Below, in pieces: positions 44,332 through 53,293 of a DNA stretch of 64,000 nt. Location: assembly GCA_964369755.1 (NCBI GenBank), contig CAYJFY010000009.1, forward strand, positions 1 through 64,000. Direction: 5' to 3'. The notes under the pieces were generated by a model, which was given only the letters and a program-made list of their open reading frames with translations, had not been told where the DNA came from and did no database searches. The DNA is from CAUPWF01 sp964369755. GTDB taxonomy: Bacteria; Bacillota; Clostridia; Lachnospirales; Lachnospiraceae. A program made the position numbers and the translations under genes. Numbering within the stretch: position 1 is the stretch's first letter; each line of letters opens with the position of its first letter.

Positions 44332-45621
44332 CTAGTCTTTTAGGCAGGCCAAAGGAACAACAAAGACACCATCTTTTCTTTGATAAGCTAATTCGCCGCC
44401 CGTTAGAATCATCATAAAGGAGGGTTCTTTCATTTTATCTGTATTTATTTTATCTCTGATTTTAAGTAAGTGTTTTGCAGCTTCTTCTATTTGTTTTGAG
44501 CCTAATTTCACCTCTACGGCAGCCCACCTTCCATCGTTTAGTGCAATTACTGCATCACATTCAAGTCCGCTAGAGTCTCTAAAGTGAAAAATTTGTCCAT
44601 CGATTGATTCAGCATATACTTTTAAATCTCTAGCACATAGTGATTCAAACAAAAATCCAAAATAATTAAAATCTTCAAGAAGTCGATCTGGAGTTAAACG
44701 CATTGCGGCGGTTGCAATAGATGGGTCGACAAATTGTCTCTTCGGTGAGGTTCTAATTGCGGATTTCGAACGTAGTGAAGGATTCCACGCAGGAATATTA
44801 TCTATTACAAATATTCGTTCGAGAGCAGATAAATACTGGCTTATACTTTTTTCAGATAAGCTATCTCCAGTATCGCCCTCTGCTATATCATCATAAATAG
44901 TTCTTATTGTGGCAAGAGTGGAAATATTTCTTGCAAGAGAGCGCATCAGAGCTCTGACTCTTGCAGGATTTTTTTGGATATCGTCAACTGCAGATATATC
45001 ATGGTGTATAATTGCTTCAACATAATCAATGGCATGTCTATATGATGCTTTTTCGGTTTGGTCAATTGATGCAGGCCAACCACCTCTAACAATTGCTTTT
45101 GATATTCCTTCAATGCTTAAATCGCTCATGGCATCAATCTCTGTTTCCCCATTGAATAAATCAGTTAATGAAACAGCACCGTTTGATTCTTTGGATTCAA
45201 ATAAACTCATAGGTCGCATTGTCATACGTGAAATTCTTCCTGTGCCCGTATGTTCCACTACATTATCACGTGGTACTGCGGAACCTGTTAAAATAAATTG
45301 ACCTAGTTCACCACGCATATCAACAGAATATCTTACAGCATCCCATAAAACTGGAGCCATCTGCCATTCATCTAAAAGTCTTGGTGTTTCGCCTTTTAAT
45401 AATAATGAAGGTTTTGTATCTGCTGCTTGCTGATAAGATACTCTTTTATCAGGATCCTGCATAAATAAATGACTTTTTGAATTCTCCATAGCAGTTCTTG
45501 TTTTACCACACCATTTAGCCCCCTCGACTAACACCGCACCTGCTGTTTCAAGTCGTTCTTTTAAGATTTTATCCGCAATTCGAAGTTTATATTCCTTGTT
45601 GATTTTAATCACCTCTTTCAT
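44332..45621 (-). CDS. AAA_14/DUF4143-type ATP-binding protein
   Basis: The 429-residue protein has a Walker A (GAKWCGKT), a Walker B-like segment (TPRLLDEWQ), the sensor LTGSAVPR, and a C-terminal DUF4143 region ending in a nuclease-like core (RDSSGLECDAVIALNDGRWAAVEVKLG). Proteins of this family are common, often multi-copy, and have uncertain function; restriction-like or toxin-like roles have been proposed. The first ATG at 45621 has no ribosome site upstream, while AAAGAGGTG lies inside codons 2-4, so the real start may be a downstream non-ATG codon or the mRNA may be leaderless. Its promoter sits in a tandem repeat array. It is co-directional with the two kinases downstream, 112 bases away, with no obvious link. 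Confidence 0.8.
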   Translation of the reverse strand: MKEVIKINKEYKLRIADKILKERLETAGAVLVEGAKWCGKTRTAMENSKSHLFMQDPDKRVSYQQAADTKPSLLLKGETPRLLDEWQMAPVLWDAVRYSVDMRGELGQFILTGSAVPRDNVVEHTGTGRISRMTMRPMSLFESKESNGAVSLTDLFNGETEIDAMSDLSIEGISKAIVRGGWPASIDQTEKASYRHAIDYVEAIIHHDISAVDDIQKNPARVRALMRSLARNISTLATIRTIYDDIAEGDTGDSLSEKSISQYLSALERIFVIDNIPAWNPSLRSKSAIRTSPKRQFVDPSIATAAMRLTPDRLLEDFNYFGFLFESLCARDLKVYAESIDGQIFHFRDSSGLECDAVIALNDGRWAAVEVKLGSKQIEEAAKHLLKIRDKINTDKMKEPSFMMILTGGELAYQRKDGVFVVPLACLKD

Positions 45622-45633
45622 AATTATAATAGT

Positions 45634-45662
45634 ATTATAACCAGAACTTCCGAAAATATCAA
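45634..45662 (-). promoter_or_regulatory. Promoter of the DUF4143 ATPase gene
   Basis: On the minus strand TTGATA (45662-45657) and TATAAT (45639-45634) are exactly 17 bases apart. The predicted transcription start would fall only about 6 bases before the ATG. The -35 hexamer is part of the first unit of the tandem repeat. Confidence 0.6.
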
Positions 45663-45775
45663 CATATTACTTCTGAAAATATCAACATATTACTTCTGAA
45701 AATATCAATTTATTACTTCTGAAAATATTGAAATAATACTTCCGAAAATATCAACATATTACGTCTAAAATTATT
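45642..45775. repeat. Tandem repeat array upstream of the DUF4143 ATPase gene
   Basis: About six units of about 23 bases, with core TTACTTCTGAAAATATCAA, lie head to tail. The two middle units are identical and the outer ones carry substitutions such as CTTCCG and CGTCTAAAA. The array reaches into the ATPase promoter, so it is a plausible set of protein-binding iterons or a regulatory spacer. Confidence 0.8.
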
Positions 45776-45903
45776 AATTAGTAACTATGAAAAATTTAGC
45801 TGTTTTACTTGAATTCCTTTGCTTCTCTATGAGATAATACAAACATATGATAATAAGGTGAAATAATCGTAGGGTATCTTCGTAATGTTGAGGAGGAAAT
45901 GAT

Positions 45904-46650
45904 ATGTATAAGGTGTATATTGTTGATGACGACACATTGATTTTAGATGAAATTATTCATACAATTCCATGGTTAGACAATGGATTCGAAGTTGTAGGGA
46001 GTCAAACATTCCCTAGTCTAGCTTTGGAGGAAATTATACTGCTAAAGCCAGATTTGATTTTTACTGATTTAAAAATGCCAGAAATCGATGGAGTGGAATT
46101 TATTCAAAAGATTGTGGAGCTGGAATTAGATTGTGAGTGTGTGATGTTGAGTGCGTACCCTAGTTTTGAAGATTCTAGGAAGTTTTTTCGTATGAATGGT
46201 TTTGATTATCTCCTAAAGCCAATCCAACAAGAAGAAGTTCAAATTGTGCTGGAACGATTGTCTTCCAAGTTGTCAAATCGACAATTGCAGACAGAGGCTG
46301 ATAGCCAGAATTTGACACCAGCCTTTGCATCGCTGATTCAATATGTTCGAGAAAATTTTGATAAAAAACATACCTTAACTCAGCTAGGAAAGCAGTTTGG
46401 TTTAAACCCTAATTATATCTGCAATTTATTTGCAAAGCATTACAATTCTACTCTGACACGTTATATCACGGAATTGCGAATGAAACGAGCTCTAGAAGAC
46501 ATGCGAGGTCAAGGAAAATTATTAAAAGAAATTGCCCTAGAATGCGGATATCCCGATTATTATTATTTTTGTAAGGTGTTCAAGGAATATTATGATGAAT
46601 CGCCATCGAATTATATGAAAGTGTTGCAGAGAAAACCGAGCAGTACATAG
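45904..46650 (+). CDS. YesN-type response regulator with AraC DNA-binding domain
   Basis: The 248-residue protein has a receiver domain with acidic D8/D9, phospho-acceptor Asp55 (IFTDLKMPEIDGVEF) and Lys105 (FDYLLKPIQ). The C-terminal AraC-type double helix-turn-helix follows (TLTQLGKQFGLNPNYICNLF, IALECGYPDYYYFCKVFKEY). It is shorter than usual for YesN proteins, with little linker. It is paired with the histidine kinase 20 bases downstream. Such pairs usually control carbohydrate uptake genes. GAGGAGG precedes the ATG. Confidence 0.92.
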   Translation: MYKVYIVDDDTLILDEIIHTIPWLDNGFEVVGSQTFPSLALEEIILLKPDLIFTDLKMPEIDGVEFIQKIVELELDCECVMLSAYPSFEDSRKFFRMNGFDYLLKPIQQEEVQIVLERLSSKLSNRQLQTEADSQNLTPAFASLIQYVRENFDKKHTLTQLGKQFGLNPNYICNLFAKHYNSTLTRYITELRMKRALEDMRGQGKLLKEIALECGYPDYYYFCKVFKEYYDESPSNYMKVLQRKPSST

Positions 46651-46670
46651 TCTAAGGAGAGGTTATACCT

Positions 46671-48353
46671 ATGCAGAAACAAGAAATTTCCTTAAGAAAG
46701 CGTTTGAATATGATGGTGATATTTGTGGGGGTTATGCTCAGTCTTTTCTTGGCTATATTTTTCTTCCACACGTTTCATAATGTGTATTCCTCCACGGAAA
46801 CACGTATTTCTGAAGTGACGAATCGGATTGTCTCAGACATGGATCATACTTTTTCAACGATAGATCAAACGACGGCATCCATCTCATCCCTCAGTGAAAC
46901 CAAGCAGCTTTTGGACATACAAGACCCATTTCTATATACCTATACGGCGAATCACATCCGAGATATTCTCGACTCTATCTATGAGTTTGATGGACTAGTG
47001 GAGCATATTCTTTTATTTGATACAAATGGAATGTATAGCCAACTCCGCGGAAACTTGAAGGAAACGATGTCATCTAGTTTGTACGAATCCCTTCAAACAG
47101 CTGACTCATTTGAGCATAATATATTCAAGTTGGATGACAAATTTTTTATTGCATATAAGAGTAGTATTCTAGTCGACTCTGAGAAGATGAGCTACCTGAT
47201 ATTTCTAATTGACTGTACTGAATTATCCAATATATTTCAAAACTATGGAGTTCATGAGGACTTCCTCATTACAATGGAAATTCATGATATGATCATAGCA
47301 GATAACCACTCACTAAGTGCTCCGATTGGAACATCATTTCTTTATGAAAAAGAAGATATTTACATCAAACATCAAATAGGATCCACTCCTTATTATATAA
47401 CTATCTCGAATGTTTCGGTGATTCGCAGTACGTTTTTGAGCTTTCTATGGATTATCATCATCGGTATCGTTATATTGATAGGAATCATCCTCTATGTATA
47501 TCGGTTTCTACAGAAGACGTTTTTTGAACCGATGTTTTCCTTGATTGATAGCGCAGCTAGGGTGGGAATAGTTACACAGAAGCTAGATTACACTGGACAA
47601 CCTGAATTTGATAAACTAGTGGATCAGGTCAATGGAATGCTTGTGAATATTGAAGAAAATAATAGTCAATTGCTAGAGATGCAGGCACACATGCAAAGAG
47701 CAGAACTAGAAACCCAGAAGACTGTGATGATTTCCCTGAAAAAACAAATCAGCGCACATTTTACCGTCAATACCATCAATGTAATCAAGCGACTATATGA
47801 ATTAGGAGAACATGAGAAATCACGTGAAATGTGTGATGGACTTGCTTTTATTCTTCGATATGCGAATGATGCCGAAGACATGATTCCTTGTATGGATGAG
47901 ATTTTTGTCTTGGAAAAATACTTGCAGATTATGCATATACGATATCCAGACCGATTTGTGACAGTATACGATATCGCCGATGATATCTACGACGAACTTC
48001 TGCCTAGGATGTTGTTACAACCAATTGTAGAGAATGCAATTGTATATGGATTTGTCAGCGATAAACAAGGGGAACTTACAATTCGGGCATGTGTAGATGG
48101 AAATAATTTGGTCTTTTCTATCATCGACAATGGTGCTGGTATGACGTTATCTCAATTATCCGTCTTGCGAGAAAATCTGAAACATGCACCTAGTCAGGCC
48201 GTGGACGATGCGGGATTGAATCATATTGCGTTGCTAAATATACAGAAACGTGTGGTTTCTATGTTTGGGAGAGAATATGGTTTAGTTGTTGATTCAGTGG
48301 TAGGGACTGGAACTGAGGTCAAACTTGTTCTTCCTACCATTGGTAGTGTGTAG
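46671..48353 (+). CDS. YesM-type sensor histidine kinase
   Basis: The 560-residue membrane kinase has two helices (about residues 13-33 and 254-277) enclosing an extracellular sensor of about 220 residues. A HAMP-like segment and a His_kinase domain follow; the phospho-acceptor His lies in KKQISAHFTVNTINVI. The HATPase domain has LLQPIVENAIVYG (N box) and IIDNGAGM (G1 box). In YesM relatives the H-box is usually QInPHFLyN; here it reads QISAHFTVN, a mild departure. Partner of the response regulator just upstream. No sugar transporter is adjacent, so the ligand is unknown. Confidence 0.9.
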   Translation: MQKQEISLRKRLNMMVIFVGVMLSLFLAIFFFHTFHNVYSSTETRISEVTNRIVSDMDHTFSTIDQTTASISSLSETKQLLDIQDPFLYTYTANHIRDILDSIYEFDGLVEHILLFDTNGMYSQLRGNLKETMSSSLYESLQTADSFEHNIFKLDDKFFIAYKSSILVDSEKMSYLIFLIDCTELSNIFQNYGVHEDFLITMEIHDMIIADNHSLSAPIGTSFLYEKEDIYIKHQIGSTPYYITISNVSVIRSTFLSFLWIIIIGIVILIGIILYVYRFLQKTFFEPMFSLIDSAARVGIVTQKLDYTGQPEFDKLVDQVNGMLVNIEENNSQLLEMQAHMQRAELETQKTVMISLKKQISAHFTVNTINVIKRLYELGEHEKSREMCDGLAFILRYANDAEDMIPCMDEIFVLEKYLQIMHIRYPDRFVTVYDIADDIYDELLPRMLLQPIVENAIVYGFVSDKQGELTIRACVDGNNLVFSIIDNGAGMTLSQLSVLRENLKHAPSQAVDDAGLNHIALLNIQKRVVSMFGREYGLVVDSVVGTGTEVKLVLPTIGSV

Positions 48354-48684
48354 GTGAAAATAAAAATGTGAAATTTTACAGAAATAAATATTAATATGAA
48401 TAAAGTTTAAATTTTAATAAAAATTTAACTAAAAATCAATATAAATATTGACATATTGACGAAAATAAAGTATAAATAGAATGAATAGATTGAAAAAAAT
48501 ATAAATAGTATGCTATTTATAATTGAATCGCGAGAATCGTGCTGTAGGGTACAAGATACAAGGTTGGTAAATTGATCACTGCAGCCGTTTAATAGATTAA
48601 GTAAAGTGCCCACAACAGAGAAAATGTATGTGGGCATGCGTTATCATCGCAAGCACAAAATAAGGAAGAAAGGAGGACAAATCT
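48354..48684. other. AT-rich intergenic region
   Basis: The 331 bases are strongly AT-rich at the left end. A hairpin GCCCACA...TGTGGGC lies at about 48608-48635 without a T-run. No gene or clear promoter is evident. The ribosome site GGAGG for the GNAT gene lies at its right end. Confidence 0.4.
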
Positions 48685-48963
48685 ATGAACAGCTTATACC
48701 AGGTAAAAGAAACACAGAGTGAAATTGTTATTGAAGACCATAATGGGAGAAGAATTGCATATGTCGCGTTTCAAGTTGTAGGACACGCGTATGAATTATA
48801 TAGAGTCCATGTCGCAGATTCATTACGGGGACAAGGGGTTGGTGGAAAGTTAATGGAACTTTTTTATGAGAAATGCAAGAAAGACAGAAAGAATGCAATA
48901 TTAGTTTGTAGTTATGCTGTAAAGTGGTTTGATAGATACCCAGAGAAATGCGATGTACTGTAG
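48685..48963 (+). CDS. Small GNAT-type acetyltransferase (Acetyltransf_CG)
   Basis: The 92-residue protein matches the short GNAT family of about 90 residues. It has RIAYVAFQVVGHAYELYRVHV, the acetyl-CoA-binding loop DSLRGQGVGGKLME, and the terminal YAVKWFDRYPE. Substrate unknown. It is a single-gene unit: AAAGGAGG upstream and a terminator downstream. Confidence 0.88.
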   Translation: MNSLYQVKETQSEIVIEDHNGRRIAYVAFQVVGHAYELYRVHVADSLRGQGVGGKLMELFYEKCKKDRKNAILVCSYAVKWFDRYPEKCDVL

Positions 48964-49040
48964 CGGGCTTGAGAGTTAGTGACAGGGTAAAGAGAAACAA
49001 AAGACAATGAAGAAAAAATGTAGTTTATTAACAAAATTAT

Positions 49041-49080
49041 GACCAAGACTTTTCGAGGGGAAGAGTCTTGGTCATTTCTG
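49041..49080. terminator. Bidirectional terminator between the GNAT and chemotaxis genes
   Basis: GACCAAGACT and AGTCTTGGTC form a perfect 10-pair stem with a 13-base loop, with a T-rich tail, between convergent genes. Confidence 0.8.
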
Positions 49081-49092
49081 TTTGTTCTATAG

Positions 49093-51090
49093 TTATAGTT
49101 TGAATTGCTCTACTAAGTCTTTTAGCAAGTTTGCTTGGTCTGTTAGATATCGGCTAGAAGAAGCGGATTCTTCGGAGCAAGCTGCATTGTTGTTGATTAC
49201 CTCCGCCACTTGTTGGATGCTGGTGTTTACAGATGAAACCAACTCCATTTGTGAGCTAGAAGCTTCATAAATCTCTGTTACCATATCGGAAGATGTCTTA
49301 GAAGAAACTACAACATCTGTCAATGCATTTGAAGTCTGTTCTGTAGCATAAATCCCTTTTTTTACAGAGTCCAATGTGGACTGTATCAAGGCAGAAATCG
49401 CAAGAGATGCTTCTGCACTTTTGGAGGCTAGGTTGCGAACTTCGTCTGCAACAACGGCAAATCCTTTTCCAGAAGCCCCAGCTCTTGCAGCCTCAACGGC
49501 AGCATTTAGGGATAAGATATTTGTCTGGAAGGAGATGTCTTCAATGGTTTTTACAATTCCCTTGATCTCAGAAGACTTGTTGTTGATATCTGACATTGCT
49601 GATTTTAGGTCTTCCATCTGTGCGCTACATTCATCGAGAGAGTGATTCGATTTATTGAAGTGCTGGTAAGTTTCCTGTGCGTGTCTTGAGTTGTCTTCTA
49701 TCAGTTTTGTCATCTCGCTTGTAATCTGTGATAATTGATCGATGGTACTGCTCTGTTCACTGCTTCCGCTTGCAAGGGCATGCGCACTAGCTGCAGCCTG
49801 GTCTGCGGTTTGAAATACATAATTCGTGGTAGAAGAAATTTCTTCCAGTGTACGAATTAATTTATTACGGAAGGACTCGATCGATGTCCGGATGGATGAA
49901 AAATCTCCAATAAATTCCGTATCGATGGTCGCAGAGAGGTTCCCTTTGGAGAATTCAATCATAACCTTGTCGATATCAGATATATAAGTAGACAGTGTGT
50001 GAACACTGGATTGCATAGAAGATAGCATCTCTGCAATTTCATAACTTCCTTGCATTTGAATCTCTTGGTTTGATAGGTTTCCTTTGCTAATCTCTAGTAG
50101 TCCGTCATTTACCGTACTAATTGGCGCAAGTTTCTTTCTAATATATAGTTGAAGCAAGACTGCTACAATCACCACACCTACTAGAAGTGAACTAACGAGA
50201 ACTATCATGGTAGCATTGCTATCTGCCATGTACTCGCTGCTCGACATACTGACCAAGGTATACCAACCAGAACTCAATTGCTGAACACTGCCGACAGAAC
50301 TCACGGAGTCTAACGTAAAACTCACGGTAGAAAAACTGCTATTTGCAAAAGCGGACTCTAAATCGTCGCCATTTAGTCCGAGTTCTACGATATTCATTCC
50401 TACGACTGACATATCTGGATGTGCAATAATCATACCATCTTGTGAGAGCAGCATAACCTGCCCGGTTTCATTAAATGAATATTCCGCAATCATAGTGGAT
50501 AAGCCGTCTAGACTCAAGTCAATTACAGCCAGTCCTACTGCCGTACCAGAGGCATCGTGAATCGGTGTTGTGATAGAGACGCAGATTTGTCCAGAAACTG
50601 CATCGACATAAGGTTGCGTGATGACGGTTTGGTTCTGCTCTACTGAATCATAGATGCTACTTTCCTTGAGGGAATAGTCGCCCCCAACACTTTCGCCTGA
50701 TTGTAGGTAGGCAGTATCTTCTGCATTGACGCCGATTGCTAAGTTGAGGATGGCATCGTGGCTTGCCATTGTCTCATTGATTTCTTTCACGATATTATCG
50801 AAAGAATCCTTTCCAGAGAAAGGTGAGAATTTCGAACTGCTAGCAACATCTGTAGACACTTCCTTATCGATTGCCATAAGCTCTACTAGATATACATATT
50901 GGTCTAGATATAATTCGATTTGACTGTTTGAACTCTTTTGTATGGAAGTAAAATATTCCTCCTGTTTTGAGTTCAATGCAGTTCGGGTAAAAAAACCTGT
51001 AATGAGTGCTATGCATAGGTTTAGAATTACTAACACAATTACAGAATATCGTGCAAGGTAAAAGGCTAGTTTTTTGTTGTTTTTCTTCAT
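49093..51090 (-). CDS. Methyl-accepting chemotaxis protein with dCache sensor
   Basis: The 665-residue receptor has a first membrane helix (about 12-35) and an extracellular double-Cache domain (VITQPYVDAVSGQICVSITT, GLAVIDLSLDGLSTMI, MLLSQDGMIIAHPDMSVVG). The second helix (about 293-315), HAMP and a long cytosolic coiled coil follow. The signalling tip reads VKTIEDISFQTNILSLNAAVEAARAGASGKGFAVVADEVRNLA. The hairpin tip is the standard CheW/CheA-binding hub. No C-terminal CheR pentapeptide is seen. It implies a chemotactic, probably motile, organism. GGAGAAC precedes the start. Confidence 0.95.
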   Translation of the reverse strand: MKKNNKKLAFYLARYSVIVLVILNLCIALITGFFTRTALNSKQEEYFTSIQKSSNSQIELYLDQYVYLVELMAIDKEVSTDVASSSKFSPFSGKDSFDNIVKEINETMASHDAILNLAIGVNAEDTAYLQSGESVGGDYSLKESSIYDSVEQNQTVITQPYVDAVSGQICVSITTPIHDASGTAVGLAVIDLSLDGLSTMIAEYSFNETGQVMLLSQDGMIIAHPDMSVVGMNIVELGLNGDDLESAFANSSFSTVSFTLDSVSSVGSVQQLSSGWYTLVSMSSSEYMADSNATMIVLVSSLLVGVVIVAVLLQLYIRKKLAPISTVNDGLLEISKGNLSNQEIQMQGSYEIAEMLSSMQSSVHTLSTYISDIDKVMIEFSKGNLSATIDTEFIGDFSSIRTSIESFRNKLIRTLEEISSTTNYVFQTADQAAASAHALASGSSEQSSTIDQLSQITSEMTKLIEDNSRHAQETYQHFNKSNHSLDECSAQMEDLKSAMSDINNKSSEIKGIVKTIEDISFQTNILSLNAAVEAARAGASGKGFAVVADEVRNLASKSAEASLAISALIQSTLDSVKKGIYATEQTSNALTDVVVSSKTSSDMVTEIYEASSSQMELVSSVNTSIQQVAEVINNNAACSEESASSSRYLTDQANLLKDLVEQFKL

Positions 51091-51291
51091 GTTCCGTTCT
51101 CCAATTTACTATGTAGTTCTGATTGATGGTGCTGTTAAAGTTACTTCCTTCATTATATAGCTTTTTTGTGAAAAAGTAAATAATAACAAAAACTACTTTG
51201 TTTTGATTCAAAATTCTTTTTCTTGTGGTGGTAAAGTGGAATTAAATGTAGTAAAATATGATTTAATCGAAGACGAAATGGAGGAATTATC

Positions 51292-52212
51292 ATGAAGAAA
51301 ATTAAATTAGGAAATAGTGGAGTAGCAGTACCTGTAATCGCAGTAGGATGCATGAGATTATTAGATTTGGAAAGTGGACAAATCGAAGCATTGGTAAAAA
51401 ATTCAATGGATATAGGCTTGAATTTCTTTGAGCATGCAGATATCTATGGAAGAACAGAATGTGAGAGACAGTTTGGAGAAGTTCTTGCAAAGGAACCATC
51501 TCTTCGTGAGAAGATGATCTTACAATCGAAATGTGGAATTGTACCAGGACAAAGATTTGATTTCTCGAAGGAGTATATCTTAGAATCTGTGGATGGAATT
51601 CTAAGTAGATTGCAAACAGAATATCTAGACATGCTTGTATTACATAGACCAGATACATTGGTGGAGCCAGAGGAAGTGGCAGAGGCATTTGACATTTTGG
51701 TGGCAAGTGGAAAGGTTCGAAACTTTGGGGTTTCGAATCATAAACCAATGCAGATTGAATTACTGAAAAAATATGTAAAGCAGCCACTATTGGCGAATCA
51801 ACTTCAGTTTAGTATCCCAGCATCTACTATGGTTACAGCTGGTTTGGAAGCAAACATGCCGACAGACGGTGCAGTGGATCGAGATGGAGAAGTACTTGAT
51901 TACTGTAGAGTGAATGATATCACAATCCAAACATGGTCACCATTCCAGATACCAGGTTGGAAGGGCGTATTTATAGATAGTGCGGAATATCCAGAGCTAA
52001 ACACTAAGATGCAAGAGTTGGCTGAGAAGTACAATGTAACAAAGACTGCAATTGCAACGGCATGGATTTTGCGTCATCCAGCAAATATGCAAGTAGTAGC
52101 AGGTACAACGAAGTTTAGCAGATTAGAAGAGATGGTTTCTGCTTGTGATGTGAAACTAACACGTGATGAATGGTATGGATTGTACATGGCAGCAGGAAAT
52201 ATCTTGCCATAG
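51292..52212 (+). CDS. Aldo/keto reductase (YdhF-like)
   Basis: The 306-residue TIM-barrel oxidoreductase has the catalytic Tyr52 (HADIYG), Lys80 (LQSKCG) and His (VLHRPD), and the NADPH-binding region (WILRHPANMQVVAGTTKFSRL). In the usual FDxAxxYG motif the catalytic Asp position is Glu47 (FFEHADIYG), a conservative change that may alter activity. The nearest recognised relatives are YdhF-type reductases. Monocistronic: TGGAGG upstream and a strong terminator downstream. Physiological substrate unknown. Confidence 0.9.
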   Translation: MKKIKLGNSGVAVPVIAVGCMRLLDLESGQIEALVKNSMDIGLNFFEHADIYGRTECERQFGEVLAKEPSLREKMILQSKCGIVPGQRFDFSKEYILESVDGILSRLQTEYLDMLVLHRPDTLVEPEEVAEAFDILVASGKVRNFGVSNHKPMQIELLKKYVKQPLLANQLQFSIPASTMVTAGLEANMPTDGAVDRDGEVLDYCRVNDITIQTWSPFQIPGWKGVFIDSAEYPELNTKMQELAEKYNVTKTAIATAWILRHPANMQVVAGTTKFSRLEEMVSACDVKLTRDEWYGLYMAAGNILP

Positions 52213-52223
52213 TTAGACATATG

Positions 52224-52270
52224 AAATGATGTAAGGGACAAACGCAAGTTTGAACCTTACATCATTTTTA
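52224..52270 (+). terminator. Terminator after the aldo/keto reductase gene
   Basis: AAATGATGTAAGG pairs with CCTTACATCATTT over 13 bases with an 18-base loop and a T-run. Confidence 0.85.
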
Positions 52271-52278
52271 AAAATTGA

Positions 52279-52319
52279 TATGTCAATCGGTTGACATATG
52301 GAGTAATATATGATATCTT
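52279..52319 (+). promoter_or_regulatory. Promoter with LacI-type operator for the phosphorylase operon
   Basis: TTGACA (52291-52296), 17 bases and TATCTT (52314-52319) form a promoter 35 bases upstream of the ATG at 52354. The inverted repeat TATGTCAATCGGTTGACATA (52279-52298) overlaps the -35, a classic repressor position. The LacI regulator at 55023 is the likely ligand. Confidence 0.7.
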
Positions 52320-52353
52320 TCTAATCAATAAACATATGTAGGAGGTTATTTAT

Positions 52354-53281
52354 ATGATGAAGTTAGAGAATGCTAAAAACTGGTCGGCTCCCGAATTGAA
52401 TGGGAAGTATATTTATGGAGNNNNNNNNNNTGCCAGGAGATAAAATTGAGATTGATGAAAGTCATGTAGCAAAGGCAAACAAAATATTCCCAGAATTACT
52501 GAGAATTATGAAAGAAATGAGTGGAGCAGGTAAGAAAAAAATTGTAATCTCTGTATGTGGAGGTTCAGGGGTAGGAAAATCTGAGACAGCTTCATTGATT
52601 TCTTCTTACTTAGGAAAGTTAGGAATTAAGAGTTATACTTTGTCAGGAGATAATTATCCACACAGAATTCCTATGTATAATGACGCGGAGAGACTTCGAA
52701 TCTTTCGTCAAAGTGGACTACTAAAGATGGTGGAAGAGGGCGTATATACGACGGAGCGATTCCAAGTAGTGCAAGCAGAGCAGAAGAAGGATATGGATGC
52801 AAGTAAAGCACTTGTGGAAGAATATGCGTGGTATGCATCTTATATAAATGGTGGATGTGAAGGCCTAAGAGGATATCTAGGGACAAAGAATGAGATTAAT
52901 TTTGATCAATTGAGTACAATCGTGAAAGAGTTTAAGTCTGGAAAAGAGAAAATCTATCTCAAGAGGATGGGAAGGGATAATACGGAACTGTGGTATGACG
53001 AAGTTGATTTTTCTGAGACAGAGGTTCTTGTGATAGAGTGGACTCATGGGAATAACGACAATCTGGTAGGTGTTGATATTCCGATTCTTTTAAATAGTAC
53101 ACCAGAGGAGACATTGGAACATCGTAGGATGAGAAATCGTGATGGTGGAGTAGATAGTCCATTTATCTTAACCGTGTTAGAAATTGAGCAGCAATTATTA
53201 GCTTCTCAGGCTAAAAAGGCAAAGATTATATTGTCAAAAGCAGGAGAATTATTGACCTACGAAGAATATTTGAAATTATAG
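52354..53281 (+). CDS. P-loop kinase of the phosphorylase operon (contains assembly gap)
   Basis: Reading from the ATG at 52354 (TAGGAGG upstream) gives MMKLENAKNWSAPELNGKYI up to ten N bases at 52421-52430. After the gap the coherent frame continues PGDKIEIDESHV to the stop at 53281. The two halves are in different frames across exactly ten N, so the true gap length is not ten. The protein has a Walker A motif (CGGSGVGKSE) and resembles adenylylsulfate kinase/uridine kinase-type P-loop kinases of about 305 residues. Its place before GH13 and GH65 phosphorylase genes suggests it acts on a sugar or glycerate intermediate, not on sulfate. That is inference. Confidence 0.75.
52421..52430. other. 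Assembly gap (10 N) inside the kinase gene
   Basis: Ten N bases interrupt the coding sequence near codon 23, and the flanking frames disagree, so some bases are missing or extra. Confidence 0.95.
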
Positions 53282-53293
53282 GGAGAAGAGAAG

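Noticed and set aside
45642..45775. CRISPR array
   Set aside because: Repeats are contiguous with no unique spacers and there are no cas genes.
52750..53281. Annotation of the P-loop kinase as adenylylsulfate kinase in sulfate assimilation
   Set aside because: No sulfate assimilation genes nearby; context is sugar phosphorolysis.
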